A stretch of 34,623 nt of DNA from Parcubacteria group bacterium (lineage in GTDB: Bacteria; Patescibacteriota; JACQLU01), in NCBI GenBank assembly GCA_016203935.1, contig JACQLU010000015.1, positions 1-34,623 of the forward strand, given 5' to 3'. The stretch's first letter is position 1; each line of letters begins with the position of its first letter. A program made the translations under genes and the position numbers. The notes under the pieces are model-generated. The model was not told the DNA's origin and made no database searches. It saw only the letters and a list, made by a program, of their open reading frames with translations. Shown here one piece after another: positions 31,974 through 34,623 of the stretch.

Positions 31974-33038
31974 ATGTCTTTATCCATCGGTATCGTTGGC
32001 CTTCCCAATGTGGGCAAATCCACCCTCTTTACCGCGCTTACGAAAAAGCAGGCGGAGATTGCTAATTACCCTTTTACCACCATTGATCCCAATGTAGGGG
32101 TGGTTCCTGTGCCTGATCCGCGGGTTACTCACTTAGCGCAACTCTCCCATTCTCAAAAGACTATTTATACCACCGTCAACTTCGTTGACATCGCCGGCCT
32201 GGTGAAAGACGCTCATAAAGGCGAGGGACTTGGCAATAAATTCCTCTCCCACATCCGCGAAGTGGATGCCATCGCCGAGGTGGTGCGGTTCTTTACCGAT
32301 CCCGATATCACCCATGTAGCTGATAGTATCGATCCAGCACGAGACGCCGAGATCATTAATCTCGAACTTGTCCTCGCTGATCTCGCAACTGTCACCGAGC
32401 AACTTGCCAAGAAAGAGAAACCAGCCACAATGGGTGATAAGGAACTGGCATTTGAGGTGGCGATTCTCCAAAAGATCAAGCATACCCTCGAGGCAGGCAA
32501 ACTTGCCAATACGCTCCCATTTGATCCTCTCGAAGAGTGGCCGTTTGTAAAATCGCTTAATCTTCTTACCATAAAGCCGATCCTCTATATCGCCAATGTT
32601 GACGAGGACGCGGTGACAAAATCGTTCACATTTCCCTATCAACCGCTCATTACCATCTCTGCCAAGATCGAAGCCGAACTCGCTGGACTTTCCGATACTG
32701 AAGCTAAGGAGTATCTCAAGAGTTTAGATCTTGCGACATCGGGCCTTGAAAAACTGATCCAGACGGCCTACGAGACCCTTGGCCTCATCACCTTTTTAAC
32801 CACCGGTGAAGACGAAACGCGGGCGTGGACTATAAGACGCGGTACAAGGGCACCCCAAGCCGCCGGTGTAATTCATAGCGACTTTGAGAAAGGCTTCATC
32901 CGCGCTGAGACGATCTCTTACGATGACTTCATAAAAGCCGGCTCTGAAGTTCGAGCAAAAGAGCTAGGCCTCATGCGCACCGAAGGGAAGGAATATATAG
33001 TGCGAGACGGCGACATAATGCATTTCAGATTCAACTAA
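31974..33038 (+). CDS. ychF: Redox/ribosome-associated GTPase YchF (OLA1 family)
   Basis: 354 residues; an Obg-related P-loop NTPase that prefers ATP and associates with ribosomes. Motifs: G1 GIVGLPNVGKSTLFTALTKK, G2 region NYPFTTIDPNVG, G3 DIAGLVKDAHKGEGLGNKFL, the YchF-type NVDED in place of NKxD, and a C-terminal TGS domain (LITFLTTGEDETRAWTIRRG to VRDGDIMHFRFN). Length is normal. No SD. The DNA for its last 16 residues recurs, diverged, at 33888-33938 behind the next gene. Confidence 0.97.
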   Translation: MSLSIGIVGLPNVGKSTLFTALTKKQAEIANYPFTTIDPNVGVVPVPDPRVTHLAQLSHSQKTIYTTVNFVDIAGLVKDAHKGEGLGNKFLSHIREVDAIAEVVRFFTDPDITHVADSIDPARDAEIINLELVLADLATVTEQLAKKEKPATMGDKELAFEVAILQKIKHTLEAGKLANTLPFDPLEEWPFVKSLNLLTIKPILYIANVDEDAVTKSFTFPYQPLITISAKIEAELAGLSDTEAKEYLKSLDLATSGLEKLIQTAYETLGLITFLTTGEDETRAWTIRRGTRAPQAAGVIHSDFEKGFIRAETISYDDFIKAGSEVRAKELGLMRTEGKEYIVRDGDIMHFRFN

Positions 33039-33084
33039 ACTATTATAACGATAGCGGTTCAATTCTTAAGGAAGAACTGTCAGC

Positions 33085-33888
33085 ATGCAAGAATTTTCTA
33101 ATCTTCTAGAAAATTTACTCTTCGGAGTGGTGTTAATTGTTGTCGTCTTTGGGATATTCTACTTTGGCGTTCGCGTATTTCCGCGTATTGGATTTTTCAT
33201 TGATAAGTTCATATTCTCATTTCGCCATGGAACCTCATTATACGATCCAGATCTTACAAAAGAAACTCGCGGTAAATGGTACAAGAGATTTCTTATTCTC
33301 TTCATAAGTTTCTTTATCAATTTCGGCATTGGACTAACATCAATTCCTACCGATCCCGCCTCGGACTGGAAAGAATCAGTTGCGGCTGTTCTAAGCAACA
33401 AAACCTATTATCTCGCATCATTGACTACGTTCTTACTTCTTCTAGGGATCGGCGCACTAATTGGTCTTCGGCTTGATCGTTCACAGGGAAAGAAAAAACC
33501 ATTTGCTCCGTGGGCGAAGCAATTAGCACGCGAGATCGGCTTTACTATCGATCGAGACCAACGCTCGGCAAGCCAAGATGATATTACGTTGACTCATGGT
33601 CTCGCGGAGAATCTTCTCATGCAAATCCGTAATCCCATTCATCGATCTATTACATTCACTCTTTACGATACACATTCGCTCTATTACGAACTAGGCAGCT
33701 ATCTGCAAGAGAAAATAAGAGAACTCGAAATCCCTCTATATGCTGACGATGCTTGGATTCGTTTTGAGATCACACCGGAACTGAGGAATAAAGTGAAGAT
33801 GCGGTTTCAAACTATGATTGAAATACTGCGAGAATTATCTAAAGAACTCTCCTATCGTACCGAAGCTGGCTTTAAATATTTTCACTGA
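33085..33888 (+). CDS. Hypothetical membrane protein inserted behind ychF
   Basis: 267 residues, not recognised. Three hydrophobic helices (about 9-28, 68-90, 110-130) lie in the N-terminal half. A cytoplasmic-looking C-terminal half of about 130 residues follows, with polar helices (AKQLAREIGFTIDRDQRSAS, LRNKVKMRFQTMIEILREL). The base composition is visibly more AT-rich than in its neighbours. SD is weak (AAGGA, 12 nt before the ATG). It sits between ychF and a duplicated ychF 3' stump, so it looks like DNA gained by an insertion that rebuilt the ychF end. Confidence 0.65.
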   Translation: MQEFSNLLENLLFGVVLIVVVFGIFYFGVRVFPRIGFFIDKFIFSFRHGTSLYDPDLTKETRGKWYKRFLILFISFFINFGIGLTSIPTDPASDWKESVAAVLSNKTYYLASLTTFLLLLGIGALIGLRLDRSQGKKKPFAPWAKQLAREIGFTIDRDQRSASQDDITLTHGLAENLLMQIRNPIHRSITFTLYDTHSLYYELGSYLQEKIRELEIPLYADDAWIRFEITPELRNKVKMRFQTMIEILRELSKELSYRTEAGFKYFH

Positions 33889-33938
33889 ACTATCACATTG
33901 TACGAGACGGCGACATAATACACTTTCGCTTACAGTAA
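33888..33938 (+). pseudogene. Duplicated stump of the ychF 3' end
   Basis: Reads NYHIVRDGDIIHFRLQ-stop, compared with the true ychF end EYIVRDGDIMHFRFN-stop. An identical run CGAGACGGCGACATAAT is followed by mostly diverged bases. It has no start and no upstream ychF body. It marks the far side of the insertion that carries the membrane-protein gene. Confidence 0.85.
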
Positions 33939-34006
33939 CGCGGAGAAAAATCACTATTTGACTGTACTGATAAAATATTACCGAGTAGCCACTCGAAAAA
34001 GTAAGC

Positions 34007-34035
34007 TTGCCGATAGGGTTATTCCGTGCTAAACT
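34007..34035 (+). promoter_or_regulatory. rpsF promoter
   Basis: TTGCCG (34007-34012), 17-nt spacer ending in TGC, TAAACT (34030-34035). The expected start is near 34042. Confidence 0.5.
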
Positions 34036-34086
34036 CATACCGTTATTGCTATGCATTCAAATTCACACACTGACCGCTCGCCCAGC

Positions 34087-34605
34087 ATGCCATTCTACGA
34101 ACTCATGTACCTCACGACACCGGAGATTTCCGAGGAAGAACTGAAGGAAATCTATACGCGTGTGGCAGAAAAGATCACTACGCTTGATGGCAAAATTCGC
34201 CATGAAGAGAATTGGGGTAAACGAAAACTTGCGTATCCTATTGAAAAACAAGAGTACGCGGGTTACCGACTCTCCTATTTTGAATTACCCGCGGAGAAAC
34301 TTGCCGAGTTCGAGCGTCACCTGAAAGAAGAACCGCGCATCATCCGCCATCTGCTCTTAACCTCAAGCGAGGAAGACCTTGCCCGTTATCAAGCGCGAGT
34401 AAAGGAGCTTGCCGCCATGGCGCAAACTCAAGAGATGCGCGCGGAATCAATCGTGACACCGAGACGCGAAGAGCGTATACCCGAGAGAGTAGTAAAGAGA
34501 ATGGAACCAACCCCTGTGAAAACGGAAGAAGCGCCCACCAAAGAAAAGAAACGTGAACTTACGGAAGCGGAGCTGGATGAACTCCTTAAGAAAAATCTAC
34601 TTTAA
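34087..34605 (+). CDS. rpsF: Small ribosomal subunit protein bS6 with long C-terminal extension
   Basis: 172 residues from MPFYELMYLTTPEISEEELK. Residues 1-95 are the S6 fold (ENWGKRKLAYPIEKQEYAGY, YRLSYFELPAEKLAEFE, IIRHLLLTS). S6 is usually about 95-130 residues; here another 75 residues form a charged tail (ARVKELAAMAQTQEMRAE, Arg/Glu/Pro-rich middle, ELTEAELDELLKKNLL). The start at 34087 matches the S6 N-terminus. An ATG at 34051 would sit about 9 nt from the promoter's start point and adds a non-conserved HSNSHTDRSPS. ssb and rpsR, the usual followers, would lie beyond the window. Confidence 0.93.
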   Translation: MPFYELMYLTTPEISEEELKEIYTRVAEKITTLDGKIRHEENWGKRKLAYPIEKQEYAGYRLSYFELPAEKLAEFERHLKEEPRIIRHLLLTSSEEDLARYQARVKELAAMAQTQEMRAESIVTPRREERIPERVVKRMEPTPVKTEEAPTKEKKRELTEAELDELLKKNLL

Positions 34606-34623
34606 TTAGATATTAGTAATTAG
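34604..34623. repeat. Start of a CTAAT/ATTAG-word repeat, cut by the window edge
   Basis: ATTAG recurs three times in the last 20 bases, the same word as at 5622-5739. Confidence 0.4.

Noticed and set aside
34051-34086. Upstream ATG for rpsF
   Set aside because: It adds a non-conserved HSNSHTDRSPS and lies about 9 nt from the predicted transcription start.

Overview
The window looks like a chromosomal segment of an uncultivated bacterium of the Patescibacteria (Candidate Phyla Radiation), probably Parcubacteria-like. This is inferred from gene style, not from a marker tree. Supporting points are a UvrC that stops before the usual helix-hairpin-helix domain, a ribosomal protein S6 with a long C-terminal tail, membrane-anchored (non-lipobox) secreted proteins, many tiny hypothetical genes, and intergenic DNA built from short repeated words. 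TGA is used as a stop, so the code is standard.

Layout. 0.1-1 kb: a small two-helix membrane protein, and a promoter-to-terminator unit with very short overlapping ORFs and an unusually perfect Shine-Dalgarno (SD) sequence. 1-3.3 kb: groES-groEL with its promoter and CIRCE (HrcA) operator. 3.3-5.6 kb: an O-antigen-ligase-like membrane protein overlapping a nucleotidyltransferase-fold protein. 5.7-8.6 kb: uvrA. 8.8-12.3 kb: an accessory block with a helix-turn-helix protein, a frameshifted GHKL (Hsp90/MutL-fold) ATPase and a coiled-coil/winged-helix protein, with their own promoters. 12.4-14.8 kb: a surface or pseudopilin-like protein and a phytol/dolichol-kinase-family membrane protein. 14.9-22 kb, plus strand: uvrC, secG, an extracellular solute-binding protein, tRNA-Leu(CAG), RNase J and trpS. 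22-28.5 kb, minus strand: a small hypothetical protein, UDP-GlcNAc 2-epimerase overlapping phosphomannomutase, CTP synthase, and a putrescine-aminotransferase-like enzyme. 28.6-31.8 kb: a block of small genes with strong SD sites, structured leaders and terminators. 32-34.6 kb: ychF, an AT-richer membrane-protein gene followed by a duplicated stump of the ychF 3' end, and rpsF.

How it fits together. The core is housekeeping: protein folding, nucleotide excision repair, secretion, RNA decay, tRNA charging, CTP supply and translation. A cell-surface polysaccharide theme runs through epimerase, phosphomannomutase, the polymerase/ligase-like protein and the lipid kinase-like protein. Two classes of gene start are visible. 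Most housekeeping genes have no SD and often sit behind word-like inverted repeats. Most small or accessory genes have textbook SD sites and intrinsic terminators. The most notable items are the ychF 3'-end duplication around an inserted gene, the HTH/GHKL/coiled-coil module with a frameshift at the ATPase N-box, the repeat-word leaders shared between unrelated genes, and the mini-ORF/structured-RNA units at 475-847 and 30273-30760.
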